Assembly: GCA_033398695.1 (NCBI GenBank)
Contig: CM065802.1
Location: 210,013,096-210,077,095, forward strand
Source: Orobanche coerulescens
Lineage: Eukaryota; Streptophyta; Magnoliopsida; Lamiales; Orobanchaceae
Direction of reading: 5' to 3'
DNA length: 64,000 nucleotides
Positions 1-11,441 of this stretch are shown here, piece by piece. The position numbers were made by a program, and so were the translations under genes. The notes beneath the pieces are model-generated. The model searched no databases. It saw only the letters and a list, made by a program, of their open reading frames with translations, and was not told where the DNA came from. Each line of letters begins with the position of its first letter. The stretch's first letter is position 1.

Positions 1-1137
1 CATGTGAGCGATTCTGAGATAGCTGTTCTTGGAAGTGATTTGGAAGCCAATTAATGGGACCTATTGGTTGAAGAATTTCTGATGAGAGCAATCCGGATGA
101 GGTGTGCTCGTACAGAGTACACAATCGTGCGTTGAGCAATAAGGCCAGATGGCCAGGTTACGAGTTAGGCCAGAGGGCCTGGGTTCGTGTCTTCGTCTGA
201 GTCGGATGACCAGCGAGACCAACCCGCGAGTTACGTCACGCCAGGCTGAAGGCCGGTGACGCGGTGTGCCGAGAGTTAGGCATCACCTTCGAGCGGGGGA
301 GGGTGCGTTGATCACGCGTACAGCCTTCAAGCTCCTTGCCGTAGAAGTGCGGTGGCCTGAGGGCCGAGAGTAGTGATCTGTGTGCAGCCGTGTAGGCCTC
401 TTTCGACTTGTGCTCGATGGCACTTGTCTTACAGAGTTGCAGATTGGGATTGGCTCGTCCTTGATAGAATTCGGAATCCATATTATGGGGTATGGTTAGT
501 AAGGATTTTTGAGAGGGCAGCCGTGGTGGTATTTGAGCGGAGCGCAAGGCTCCTTTGGATGGGTTCTTGGTGTTAGTGAGCACTCTTATAAGTATCATGT
601 ACTCCAGACGTTCAGGCAAATCGACCCGGTTTAATTCGGAGAACTTGTCGCTAGTCTTGGACTTGACAATGAGGGAGTAGCTTGATTTGAGCTAGAGTGG
701 CAATCTAACACCATCGGTTGATTTTTCGTTATATCGAGGCATGGAGAGAACGATTCCTGCCAAGATAGGAGTGGGTGTGCGCCGAAGAGAGGCAACATCC
801 TAGAGGAGGGAGAGTGCATTGATCGCATGCACTGCATCCCTACGAGCAATGAGTTTGAATGCGCGAGGCGCATGAGTTGCCGGGCGAGCGGCGAGAATTT
901 GCGATCATCGAGTTGCCGTGCAGGCGTTCCTCGAGTTGGGCCTCAGACTTTACAAGAAGGCGCCACTTGATGGAACTAAGAGTGTTGTGCTGCGAGCCAC
1001 ACGAGTTGAGGAGATGGAGGTAGAGTGTCGGGTTCGTTGCCCAAGTATTTTCATGATGAGATGGGCATCGCATGTACATAGAGCAGGTTGTGTGTGCATG
1101 CGTTGACGAGGACGTCAACGGATCGAGAGGGGGAGGA
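1..1137 (+). other. Decayed repeat ending in a possible polypurine tract
   Basis: No reading frame here matches a protein I recognise. The stretch ends in a purine run at 1125-1137 (GAGAGGGGGAGGA) followed directly by TGTCACAGGG, which is how many plant Gypsy elements pass from the end of pol into the 3' LTR. I infer the decayed 3' end of an old plus-strand element. The flanking coding sequence is too eroded to name a lineage, so the call rests on the purine tract alone. Confidence 0.3.
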
Positions 1138-2535
1138 TGTCACAGGGCGCTTTCCATATTATTCGGAGTACCCGGGATTGCCCCGGACTTACAAAGGATT
1201 ATGTTGGATAGTTGCCCTGCGACACGAATAAGGTTGGGGACGTGCGACAGTGGTCGGCGTCTGGTGTGTGTCCGTGCGCGAGCAGGACTTTGACTCGTTG
1301 AGCAGAGGGCTTTAGAATAAGAGTTTCGTGAAATGCTTGTAATGGGGAGTTCCTTGGAGTGTTGGGAAGATCTCCACCAAGTTTCACAACTAGACGGTTC
1401 CATTTGAGTAGCGAACGATGCGAAGGATCAAGATGCTGCAGTGCAGTGGCATTATCGTAGTTTCAGAATATTGCAGAGGCAATTCCTCACTCCTCCAGTA
1501 TCGGATGGGGCTGAAACTTTGAGGACTTATAGATAATGTCGTAAGCTACTCTACGGTTCGAGCGGATAAGGATTTGGAGTTCATATGAGGGAGTTACACC
1601 CGATGTGGTTCCTCGGCTTTTCAATGTCTAGTGCGATTACAAGGGATTATTTGTCTAAGCCTATTATAGGGGGGACAGTCCTTAGATGGGCAATGGTGGG
1701 CAAGCGGCCAGTCTTCCTCGTGCTGTCGAGCACCAAGCGTGCAATCTTCCTAGAGGTAAGGGGGGCCTCTAGGGAGCCAACTCTAAGCATTCGAAGTGTG
1801 CGAGGAGTTCCCGAGCGAGTTGGAAATCGTTAGGGCGGCGTAGGACCTGAGTGGTCTGCGTTGGGCTTAAGGTTGGCATTGAGGCTAAAGTGTGACCGGA
1901 GGGATGCCGTCGGCCATATACACTTCCTCTATGTCGATTGGGCAATCGAGGCACGCATTTAAATCATACGCCTCGTGAGCTTACTCGTAAGCATTAGCTA
2001 TCGGTTCCGGCTATGCTGCGGGGGATCGTTGGCTTGTACATGTGGTTGCGAGACAACACCACATTGTGGATTGAAGGTAATATGTCGGTATGCGAAGTAG
2101 TCCCAAACATCGTGAGGGGCAAATATCTATTGATGGCATGAATCTAAGCCAAGATCTAAAAGGTTGTCCGTCTCGGGTGAGGTACTCTCAAGGGCGCCAA
2201 GGTACTGCACCTAGGAAGTCCCGAGTGAGTGTCGAGCACGAGGAATTGCACTTCGGGCATGCGAGTGACCCTTAGTGCCGAGTGCCATTGCGGGTTAAGA
2301 TTGAAGGGTATGAGATACCGGCCCTTAGTTGGTCGGAGGCAAAGGACAGGCGGGTGCCTAGCGTTCTACGCATAGCACAATGGACCAGTGCATGATATCT
2401 CTAATGTTGGTATTATATGAAATCTCGTAGATAGTAGCCGGACGGAGACTCGGAAGTCTCCTAGGCGCACGGGTGATTCGTGATCCGCTGCATGAATTCG
2501 ACGGCCTGAACCTCAGTGAGCCGCACCCCGTGACA
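1138..2535. other. Unassigned sequence, possibly an old LTR remnant
   Basis: No coding region, primer site or LTR end was recognised. It starts with TG after the purine tract at 1125-1137, so part of it may be an LTR, but I found no matching TG...CA end or second copy in the window. It stops abruptly where the palindromic array of the next LTR begins (about 2536), which marks a rearrangement junction rather than a clean insertion. Confidence 0.25.
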
Positions 2536-2539
2536 CGTA

Positions 2540-2727
2540 GGGCCGCGGCACATGCTGGCAGGGCCGCGGCACACTCTGTGGCATTTTTCGGCCAAACCGA
2601 CTGTACCGGGTGCCGCGGCACACTCCGGCCGAGCCGCGGCACACTGCCGACCACTGGGAGCCATTTTTGGGCCTGTGCCGCGGCACACTCCCGCTGGGCC
2701 GCGGCACACTGTGCAGCCTATTTAAGG
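2540..2727 (+). promoter_or_regulatory. U3 palindrome array and TATA box
   Basis: Six or so copies of a word built on GCCGCGGCACAC are visible; two form the perfect 12-bp palindrome GTGCCGCGGCAC. CTATTTAAGG at 2718-2727 follows as a TATA box. The 5' truncation of the LTR falls exactly at the left edge of this array. Confidence 0.7.
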
Positions 2728-3669
2728 CCCAGCAGACGTTTTTCTCGCCATTTTTCTCCTTCTTCCACTTCTCTCCCGCGGCTGGAGTTGTTCCTATCAT
2801 GGAGAGATGTTGTTTGTCAACAAATCCATGAAGTTTTGGAGTTCAAATCATCAATTATCCATCCTATAACATCCCTTGATCGAGCGAATCAGGTCAGATT
2901 TTCTAGAAATCTAATTTTGGGGATTTTGGGTATTTTGTTCGATTTCGCCCGTTTAATCCGATTTAACTTAAGATTGTGCTGGATTGATGATTATTTGGAT
3001 GTATTGTATCATTTCCCTTGTTAACCCATGGTCGGATCGTATCGATTCGTTATTTTGGTCGAGTTCTTGACCGACGCCTTGAAGGTGTCCGGTAAAATGT
3101 CATAGAGGGGTTTTCGGGCGTTCTACGATTATTTTTCCTCGTATGATCGATGATTTATTGAATTTATGTTGTTAGGGTCGAATTCTTGTGAAGAACTCGA
3201 GTCGGAACCCTTCCGTTCATTGTCTTCTTCGGGGTCCGAGCTTCCCGGTCAAACCGTGTTCTTCGGAGCGTTTGGTAGCGGTTATTAAGGCAAGTATCTT
3301 ACTATACGACTTGTATCTTGCGACTAGTAATTGCGTATGAGATGTATGATGACTTTGCTTGCCTTCGTAAATATGTTCCGTTTGAGTTGGTTGTGTTTTC
3401 CGCAATTTGAAGGCTTTGTGATAATAGTGTTATATCAGTATACGTGTTAGGCATTGTGCCATTTGTGCAGGAATGCGACGTACATATGGGATGGTTGTAC
3501 ACTTGGTTGTACAATGTATTGTGTACCGAATGTGTGCTATGTTGGTTAAATGTTGTTGATTGATGATAGTTGTTGCGAGTGTCGAGGTTGTGTTATGTGC
3601 GTGCAATGTACGATTTTGTGGTGATCAAGGTGATTGATTAATTGTGCTCATTGCTGTATGTAATGTGAA

Positions 3670-4160
3670 TATGAATATGTGTGTGACCGCTAAGTTCACT
3701 CGTGTTGGTTCGACGGGACCTACGAGGATTCGTGGCAGTGGACTACGGGATAAGAACTTAGTGAGGTACTGAGGTCCAATCGTGCTGGTCTGACGAGGCC
3801 TACGATAACGCATGGCAGTGGACCATGAGTTTCGGACACGCGGCGCCCAACCGGTGAGCTCGACGGGCTTACGGTGACACGTGGCGGTGGACTACGGTGT
3901 CGTGGACGTGTGTGTGATTGTTGTGATTGAGATAGTCCGTATGGTTGTTATGCCTACGGAGACACGTGATGTGGATCACGGTGTCGGAATTGGTTATGTT
4001 TGGTTAATAATCCGTGTGGGTTGTTGAACCTACGGATACACGTGATGATGGATCACGGTGTCGGAATTGATTATGTTTGTTTAATTGTGCGTGATGTAGT
4101 CCGTGCGGGTTGTTGAACCTACGAAACACGTGACGGTGGATCACGGTGTCATGAGCATGA
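3670..4160 (+). repeat. Tandem hairpin repeats in the LTR
   Basis: Diverged units of about 80-88 bp. The last three, starting near 3934, 4009 and 4097, each contain an arm GACACGTGA facing TCACGGTGTC and a second arm pair around GTCCGTG...CTACGGA. Other S LTRs carry one to five such units, so this is a variable-number array. Confidence 0.7.
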
Positions 4161-4848
4161 TACTTTTCAAATCAAAGTTTTACAGAAAAGTTTTAAGAAA
4201 GAATGTTGGGCCGAGCCCCACGAGATTTATGGAAATGTTTCCTATTGTAAATCGTTGAATTATGAAACAAGTTTTGGGTTAAGGCCCTTAAGTTTTTCGA
4301 AAGGTTTTGTGAATCAGACTTGAGGTCTTAAGGTTTTGAAATTTAAAATTCGAGATGATAATCTTATTTTCGAATGCTTCATAGCTTATCTTCTCTTGTG
4401 AAAACCTCCAGGAATATTTGATACTTGATTATTATATTTGATCACGATTATTAATTGCTTGTTACATTTCGTATGATTTGATACTTGCACTAGTAAAACA
4501 GTGGAGTTTACTAACCCCGAGTAATCGGGGTGGATGTCTGCTTTGCGTCGTGTACATGCATTCTGGGGAGCAACACAGGATTGGCACAAGAGGATGACGA
4601 GCTGCGATACTAATCATGAGTCGAGAGTTATTTTGATTTTTGTTGTGTTGTCAGAGTTGATTTCAGTCTTCCGCTGTATTGTATTTCGACCCCTGTGTGG
4701 GTAATGTTATTTAAGTCAGTTTTATCGATTGGGTTGTGTGACCTCATCGGTCTGTGTATTCACGTGTAAGTGACCATATCGGTCTGTATCATTTTATTGT
4801 TTGACCCTGGTCGGGCAATTATTTGGTTGTTTATGGATGTTTAGCCTG

Positions 4849-4873
4849 GTAGATCCTTGTGGAAAGGGTCTAC
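4849..4873 (+). other. LTR-terminal hairpin
   Basis: GTAGATCC and GGGTCTAC pair as an 8-bp stem (one G-U) around a 9-nt loop, 38 bp before the LTR end. The same stem with compensatory changes occurs at this place in the H, U and V LTRs. Confidence 0.6.
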
Positions 4874-4915
4874 GGCGTGTAATATTCCCATATGGTTTTG
4901 GGGATGTTACAATTA

Positions 4916-4927
4916 TGGTATCAGAGC
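4916..4927 (+). other. Primer binding site (initiator tRNA-Met)
   Basis: TGGTATCAGAGC lies 4 bp after the LTR end. This is the standard plant primer site complementary to the 3' end of initiator tRNA-Met. Confidence 0.93.
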
Positions 4928-6214
4928 TTAGGTTTACGGAAACCTAGGCTGTCGGGTCGTTTCAAGTCGTGTTTTGTCGAGTAATGTGTTGTCTTGTTGT
5001 TCGAGTCGTCAGGTGACAAGTTGAGTTGTGCGTGGTCACAACGTGTCGGTTATGTTGTCGGACGAGATTAGTATCGTGGGCGACTGTCACCTCCGTGCGA
5101 CCTGTGGATGTAAGTCTCCTCCTTTATGCGTAATACCTGTGTATCTCGATTTTATTTTAGTGAGTTAATTGCGGTGTATAATTTTATTTACACAGTATTG
5201 TGTAATATAGTTGTGTTTCATACTTGTGGCACATAGTATGTGTATAGAACTGGGCACGTTATTATTTTATCTTTGAACCACCGGGTGGGGTGGTATGATT
5301 GTGAAGGTTGTAAACCTCGATGGGTTTCGAAAAGGTACCAACGGTAGAGTTTGTGAGAAACCCCGATGAGTGATTTTGCTGTGTGTTTAAACTTGATACC
5401 ACGAGATGCATTTGATTGAATTGGCGACCCTGGTTGCCATTTGAGTATGTGGTTTTAAATTCGACTGTTTTTGGAATGTTGTAATTTTTGTCCGCTATGG
5501 GTAAGTTTGTGAATGTTTCCTGAAGGACTTTACAGTTTGAGAATTTTGTAGAAATCGATTTTTGGAAAATATTTTGGTGGTGCGGTCAAACCATGGTTTA
5601 TATGGATTTTTAAAATTTGTTAAATTTTGACAAATGGGCCGTGTATTTTCAAATGACACAATCAGACGGTATTTGAAAAATGTGTTTTAAAATACTTCGG
5701 ACATTGTAAAATATTACCGTCATTTTGCTTATGAACTAAAGGATTTTGGAAAATTTCTGTTTTGCAAAACAACTTTGGCTTCCGTAAATTAGAACGTTAT
5801 GTGTTTATGTATTGAGGTTAAGTCGTGCAGTGAGTTGCTATATTATTATTCTCGTCAGAAAATCTGGGTTGTATGCCCAAGTGGCGGGATACGTTGTTAG
5901 GTATCGTTCCCCACTTCAATGACCGAGGTATTAAACAAAGTACTTTCAAAATTTCACCCCAGCAAAATCTTTCGAACTCGCGATTTTTTTTATATTATCA
6001 TTCGAACAAATACCTCGATAAACTTGTTTTTTTTATTATTACCGGTGTTGGACCACAATGGTATGCTTAATGTTTTAACCGTGTATGCTGAGGTATAGGT
6101 CGTTCATCTTTGTCAATGTGAACGTGTGAATATTGCATGGTGCTGCTGATTTTGGGCTTATGTCGATTATGTGAGGTTTGTTTTATCTTGTTATTCTGAT
6201 TGGATGTCCGTCGC
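4928..6214 (+). other. S copy 1 leader with candidate splice donor
   Basis: Non-coding leader of about 1.3 kb between primer site and gag. GTAAGT at 5110-5115 lies in a block (GTGGATGTAAGTCTCCTC) that is kept in S copies 2 and 3 and, nearly, in the U leader. The acceptor CAG seen just before gag in copy 2 is not intact here. Nothing else was recognised. Confidence 0.55.
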
Positions 6215-7270
6215 ATGCTAAGGGGTCGAGGTCGAGGCCGTGGTCGTGGTCGTGGTCGTAATCGGGAGCAGGAGAGGGCGACTCCTCCTTGCCGAGTACC
6301 AATCACCAAGATGCATCGTGGGATATTCGACTAGCGTTAATGTTGACGTTGGCGCCGCCACCATCCTTCGTCAGGTGGTTGATCAGTTAGTGCAGATGAA
6401 TCAGGTCGTACGTCGGGATGAGAACCCAAATAGGGATAACGGAACTAGTAAGTGGTTACGAGATGTGATGAAGATGCAACCGCCTGCTTCGTGGGTTTCG
6501 TCGACTTGTTAGGTTGGGAAAATCGGCTCTTCCACTGGGATGTAATATTTGATGCCGTAGCTTGTCCTGGATGATAGGAGGGTACCCATTGCTCAAGATC
6601 TACTCGACAAAGAAGTCTGCAGATCGGTGGCACGCCGTAGTGCTCGCAGATCGTACACCTACATGGGCCGAGTTTAAGACCGCCATGGAGGCAGCAGTAT
6701 TGCCTGCCGCCTCGCTCGTGAACGCAGAATCGTTGAATTTTTCTCGACTACGCCTGTGATGTGTCAATATCTCAGCGATAGTCGATTATAATCGGCGCTG
6801 GTTTATGTTCGTGATCAAGTGAGAAGTGAAGCGGACAAGGTCCGATACTTCAATATGCGCATGAAACCCCATATTCGTGAGAGTATGGATCCGCTCATGT
6901 GTACCACCCTGAAGGAATATCAGACCGAGCTTTAGCCATTGAGATGGCCGCTTCGTGACGGAACTGCCCGTAGAGTAAGAGACAGAAGACCTCGAGAAAT
7001 TTTTCAAGAGGCCAGGAGTGAGATTCGCGAGCCCGTTGCTTCAGCTTTCTTCGGGAGCACTCCTCGTTCGGTTGACCGATCTAAGAACCTTACCCTGCAG
7101 GCGAGTAAGACGATCGGTGTGAAGACTCGCTTTAATCGGTCGTGTAGGCCATGCGAGATGTAATTGTCGTTCGCCACCGGTTAATTGTTTTAAGTGCGGT
7201 TAACTGGGCACCAAGCGGTGCATTGTGAGACCGTTGCCGATGTTCGGGAATCGGGTTTTCGTTCCTACTC
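6215..7270 (+). pseudogene. S copy 1 gag, broken
   Basis: This is the remnant of a Gag structural protein (Retrotrans_gag type), which would form the cytoplasmic particle in which reverse transcription occurs. The ATG at 6215-6217 opens an Arg-Gly repeat N-terminus. Stretches equal to copy 2 gag follow: QVVDQLVQMNQ near 6372, and the region of the DWW motif near 6620-6660, here altered. A single CCHC knuckle remnant (CFKCG, then GHQAVHC in another frame) lies at about 7182-7230. Several frameshifts and an early stop rule out a full product. No protease or polymerase follows. Copy 2 at 42210 is better kept. Some frameshifts sit at CAG/CTG sites and could be consensus errors. Confidence 0.8.
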
Positions 7271-7395
7271 GGGAGGGCCCGGTGGTGTCCAGTGATGTAG
7301 TTGTGTATCGTACTTTGTCAGTAATTCGTGTAGAGATTGATATTTGTTGCGTGAACTTTTGGTTTTGTTTCTATTCTATCATGATGTTTTATTTT

Positions 7396-7840
7396 AAGTT
7401 TCGGGACGAAACTTAATTTTAATAGGATATAATGTAATATCCGTATTCTCGTTTTCCGTTATCTTGAATTGTTTGTGTTTTGACGTCGACATTTTCTTGT
7501 TGATGAGAATCGGAATGATTTCTATCATAATACTCTATTTGTTTCGCGCATAGCCGTTTTAGTCGGGTGCGACTTGTTGTCGCGTACGCTTCTTTGATTA
7601 AATGTGTGCATATGATGTGGTATGTGATGCGTTAATTGATTGTTATTGTTTTGAATCATTGCCGTGGCTTTGTTATGGTCGCCGTGGGGCGTGTTTTCAC
7701 GTTGTATATTCTTTCGCATTGCTTGTAACGCTTTCGCCAATGGGCGAAAGTTATGCGTTTCTTGTGTATCTCGTTGAGGTTTCCTGTTGGGATATTGCTT
7801 CTCCCTACTTATTTTAAGTTTCGGGACGAAACTTCTTTTA
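7396..7840 (+). other. Relic of a second polypurine tract and LTR head
   Basis: A hairpin AAGTTTCGGGACGAAACTT at 7396-7414, a purine-rich stretch, and TGTAATATCCGTATTCTCG from 7433 copy the layout of the true 3' end, 420 bp upstream of it. The sequence after 7433 differs from the S LTR, so it looks like the first ~400 bp of a related LTR fused in when pol was lost. The same relic is in S copy 2 (43395-43840), so it is a fixed trait of the family. Confidence 0.6.
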
Positions 7841-7852
7841 AGGAGGGTAGAA
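7841..7852 (+). other. Polypurine tract of S copy 1
   Basis: AGGAGGGTAGAA directly precedes the LTR start TGTAATATCC. The perfect inverted repeat AAGTTTCG...CGAAACTT lies just upstream at 7816-7834. Confidence 0.85.
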
Positions 7853-10458
7853 TGTAATATCCGCAATTTCGGATTTCCGGTAATTTTCATTTTTCGGCGG
7901 AGGTCCATTTCGAAAACTCGCTTTTGACCGTTTCGTCATTCGGAGAATATTTAATTCTGCACTTTTTGTCATCCGAGTTCGTTTCGGTATCGTTTTGTTG
8001 AGTTCCGTGTTCTTAAACGACTTTTCCGCACTTGAGTTCGATTCTCGCGAATCTCGTCCGAAACTGTTGTTTCGAGTTTCTCGGAAGTTCATTTAATGTT
8101 ATTATTCATGTTGTAAGCTTCGGTTTGGTGTTTCGATCGTGTATCAGGTATTTCGGACGTTTTGGGCCATTTTCGTAATTTCCCAAAGTTTTGGGTAATT
8201 ACTTCCGTTGTCGGATTCCGAGCCTTCGGGTGGTCGGAATTGTGTGTTCTCTTAGCTCTTAGATTCGTCCTTGCGAGTACGTCGTAACCGTATCATCGAT
8301 TCGTATTCGTGTTCGGTTTCGGGTCGTTCGGGCCGTCGAGTTAGCCGGCCGACATGGCCGGCAACTGGGGCTCAGCCAGATCGCCGAGTCACGGCCGTAG
8401 TGATCGGCAGCCTCGGCCGAGTCACGGCCGTAGTGATCGCGCCTTCCGGCCGAAAGCAGCCAGACCGTAGGGCCGCGGCACATGCCGGGCAGGGCCGCAG
8501 ACACTGTGGCATTTTTCGCCAAACCGATCAGACCGTGCCGCGGCACACTCCGGACGAGCCGCGCACACCGCCGACCACCGGGAGCCATTTTTGGGCTCGT
8601 GCCGCGGCACACTCCCGGGCCATGCACACCGTGCACTGCTATTTAAGGCCCAGCAGACGTTTTTCTCGCCATTTTTCTCCTTCTTCCACTTCTCTCCCGT
8701 GGCTGGAGTTGTTCCTATCATGGAGAGATGTTGTTTGTCAACAAATCCATGAAGTTTTGGAGTTCAAATCATCAATTATCCATCCTATAACATCCCTTGA
8801 TCGAGCGAATCAGGTCAGATTTTCTAGAAATCTAATTTTGGGGATTTTGGGTATTTTGTTCGATTTCGCCCGTTTAATCCGATTTAACTTAAGATTGTGA
8901 TGGATTGATGATTATTTGGATGTATTGTATCATTTCCCTTGTTAACCCATGGTCGGATCGTATCGATTCGTTATTTTGGTCGAGTTCTTGACCGACGCCT
9001 TGAAGGTGTCCGGTAAAATGTCATAGAGGGGTTTTCGGGCGTTCTACGATTATTTTTCCTCGTATGATCGATGATTTATTGAATTTATGTTGTTAGGGTC
9101 GAATTCTTGTGAAGAACTCGAGTCGGAACCCTTCCGTTCATTGTCTTCTTCGGGGTCCGAGCTTCCCGGTCAAACCGTGTTCTTCGGAGCGATTGGTAGC
9201 GGTTATTAAGGCAAGTATCTTACTATACGACTTGTATCTTGCGACTAGTAATTGCGTATGAGATGTATGATGACTTTGCTTGCCTTCGTAAATATGTTCC
9301 GTTTGAGTTGGTTGTGTTTTCCGCAATTTGAAGGCTTTGTGATAATAGTGTTATATTAGTATACGTGTTAGGCGTTGTGCCATTTGTGCAGGAATGCGAC
9401 GTACATATGGGATGGTTGTACACTTAGTTGTACAATGTATTGTGTACCGAATGTGTGTTATGTTGGTTAAATGTCGTTGATTGATGATAGTTGTTGCGAG
9501 TGTCGAGGTTGTGTTATGTGCGTGCAATGTACGATTTTGTGGTGATCAAGGTGATTGATTAATTGTGCTCATTGCTGTATGTAATGTGAATATGAATATG
9601 TGTGTGACCGCTAAGTTCACTCGTGTTGGTTCGACGGGACCTACGAGGATTCGTGGCAGTGGACTACGGGATCAGAACTTAGTGAGGTACTGAGGTCCAA
9701 TCGTGCTGGTCTGACGAGGCCTACGATAACGCATGGCAGTGGACCATGAGTTTCGGACACAGTGCGTCCAACCGGGTGAGCTCGACGGGGCTTACGGTGA
9801 CACGTGGCAGTGGACTACGGTTTCAGGACTGTGTGTGTGATTGTTGTGATTGAGATAGTCCGTGTGGGTTGTTATGCCTACGGAGACACGTGACAGATAA
9901 TCTTATTTTCGAATGCTTCATAGCTTATCTTCTCTTGTGAAAACCTCCCGGGAATATTTGATACTTGATTATTATATTTGATCACGATTATTAATTGCTT
10001 GTTACATTTCGTATGATTTGATACTTGCACTAGTAAAACAGTGGAGTTTTACTAACCACCGAGTAATCGGGGGGTGGATGTCTGTTTTGCGTCCTGTACA
10101 TGCAGATTCAGGGGAGCAGTCACAGGATTGGCACAAGAGGATGACGAGCTGCGATACTAATCATGAGTCGAGAGTTATTTTGATTTTTGTTGTGTTGTCA
10201 GAGTTGATTTCAGTCTTCCGCTGTATTGTATTTCAACCCCTGTGTGGGTAATGTTATTTAAGTCAGTTTTATCGATTGGTTTGTGTGACCTCATCGGTCT
10301 GTGTATTCACGTGTAAGTGACCATATCGGTCTGTATCATTTTATTGTTTGACCCTGGTCGGGCAATCATTTGGTTGTTTATGGATGTTTAGCCTGGTAGA
10401 TCCTTGTGGAAAGGGTCTACGGCGTGTAATATTCCCATACGGTTTTGGGGATGTTACA
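7853..10458 (+). repeat. S copy 1 3' LTR
   Basis: Full LTR of 2606 bp from TGTAATATCC to GATGTTACA. It has a palindromic promoter region at about 8386-8640 and TATA (CTATTTAAGG) at 8639-8648. Compared with other S LTRs about 430 bp are deleted near 9895, removing most of the hairpin array. The terminal hairpin is at 10396-10420. It is followed by GATAG (10459-10463) in the H reverse transcriptase. Its promoter region is closest to that of the orphan 5' LTR at 36274-37694. Confidence 0.92.
8386..8648 (+). promoter_or_regulatory. U3 palindromic words and TATA box
   Basis: Two copies of GTCACGGCCGTAGTGATCG are followed by GCCGCGGCACA words, some damaged (GCCGCAGACA, GCCGCGCACA), and then TATTTAAGG. 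Same position and word class as in the other S copy 1-type LTRs. Confidence 0.6.
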
Positions 10459-10463
10459 GATAG
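10459..10463 (+). other. Target-site duplication GATAG (right flank of S)
   Basis: GATAG follows the S LTR end. The matching GATAG at 36269-36273 precedes the S LTR start at 36274. Removing S and one GATAG restores the H codons across the RT motif GYYQL, which shows that both edges derive from one insertion. Confidence 0.85.
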
Positions 10464-11400
10464 TACCCCGATTTCAAATCAATCTTCGAGAATACCGCAG
10501 CTCCCTGCAACTGATCGAACAAGTCATCAATCCTCGGCAAAGGATACTTGTTCTTGATAGTAACTTTGTTTAGTTCGCGATAATCGATACACAAACGTAG
10601 TGAACCATCCTTCTTCCGCACAAACAGGACCGGTGCACCCCAAGGCGAGGCGCTCGGTCGAACATACCCTGACTCAAGAAGCTCACTCAACTGCTTCTTC
10701 AACTCTGACATCTCTGAAGGTGCCATGCGATACGGCGCCTTAGAAATCGGAGCCGCGCCCGGCTCTAATTCTATAACAAACTCAACCTCACGATCCGGTG
10801 GCAATCCCGGTAACTCGTCAGGAAACACATCAGGAAACTCAATTATGATTGGAATCGACGAAAGCTCGACTCCACCATTCTCCGTCTTCAAGGCATAGCA
10901 CCAATAACCAGTACACCCATTTCGCAGGAGACTCATCGCCTTCAAGGCATTAATAACGAACTTCTGGTTTCCCCTCTTTCGCCCCGCGAAAGAGTGCTCG
11001 GTGCCGTCCTCGGCTAACATAGTGATGATTCTCGTGCGGTAGTTCATGATTGCGCCATGCCGCTCGAGCCAATCATCCCCGAGAATTAGATCCTCACCCT
11101 CAATATCAACAACGATAAGATTAGAGAGCCAGGCTCTCTCACAAATAAACACAGCAGCCTCGACCTCTCGATCGCCAACGATCCTATCACCGCTAGGAAG
11201 TTTAATGATGAAAGACTCGCAAGGCGACAAACAGTCGAGACTCAAACGGCGCACACACCCCAGTGATATGAACGAATGTGTAGCACCAGAATCGAAAAGC
11301 ACACTGACAGGATGAGAATGGATATGAACGGTACCTGTCGCCACAGTAGCTGCTGGGTCATCGGCCCTCCTCATCTCGTAGATACGCGGCTGGGCAGAGC
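10459..11400 (-). pseudogene. H pol N-part: protease and start of reverse transcriptase
   Basis: Minus-strand coding fragment of the H chromovirus. The aspartic protease shows the active site DSGATHSF near residue 28 of the open frame and the later motif ILGDDWL. It cleaves the element polyprotein. The reverse transcriptase finger region follows with [22 protein letters not shown] and [13 protein letters not shown], and stops inside [10 protein letters not shown] where S is inserted. The catalytic YxDD part is not here but at 35618-36273. The frame is open over about 305 residues, so this part is well preserved. Upstream, gag lies in another frame with a short overlap. As it stands it cannot give an active polymerase. 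Confidence 0.9.
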
Positions 11401-11441
11401 CGACACTGGAAGCTCCTCCTCTAGCGGGCTGACCCCGACCC

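Larger units (their letters stand above)
2536..4911 (+). repeat. S copy 1 5' LTR, truncated at its 5' end
   Basis: It aligns by eye with the LTR at 7853-10458 from that LTR's position 8467 onward, so about 614 bp of U3 are missing. It ends in GGGGATGTTACA at 4900-4911, directly before a primer site. It contains the palindrome array (2540-2712), TATA box (2718-2727), tandem hairpin repeats (about 3670-4160) and terminal hairpin (4849-4873). In its promoter region it resembles the LTR at 59505-62308 more than its partner at 7853-10458. Confidence 0.88.
2536..10458 (+). mobile_element. S element copy 1: gag-only LTR retrotransposon
   Basis: Two LTRs of one family in direct orientation (2536-4911, 5'-truncated; 7853-10458, full) enclose a 2.9-kb interior. 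The interior holds a tRNA-Met primer site, a long leader, a broken gag with a zinc-knuckle remnant and a polypurine tract. Protease, reverse transcriptase, RNase H and integrase are all absent. A second element at 38571-46712 has the same interior at a different site, so this is a mobile non-autonomous family (the TR-GAG type of structure), presumably driven by an autonomous Tekay-type partner such as H. The 3' LTR ends in H reverse transcriptase with GATAG; the same pentamer lies before the S LTR at 36274. The 5' and 3' LTRs here are not each other's closest match. Confidence 0.85.

Noticed and set aside
1138..2535. Complete LTR after the tract at 1125-1137
   Set aside because: No matching end, primer site or second copy found.
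2473..3024. Open frame of 183 residues (and relatives at 8271, 36766, 59712)
   Set aside because: Translation of the GCCGCGGCACAC array and LTR leader; it recurs only because the LTR recurs.
4916..4927. tRNA-Met-like sequence as a tRNA gene
   Set aside because: Only the 12-base complement of the tRNA 3' end after an LTR: a primer binding site.
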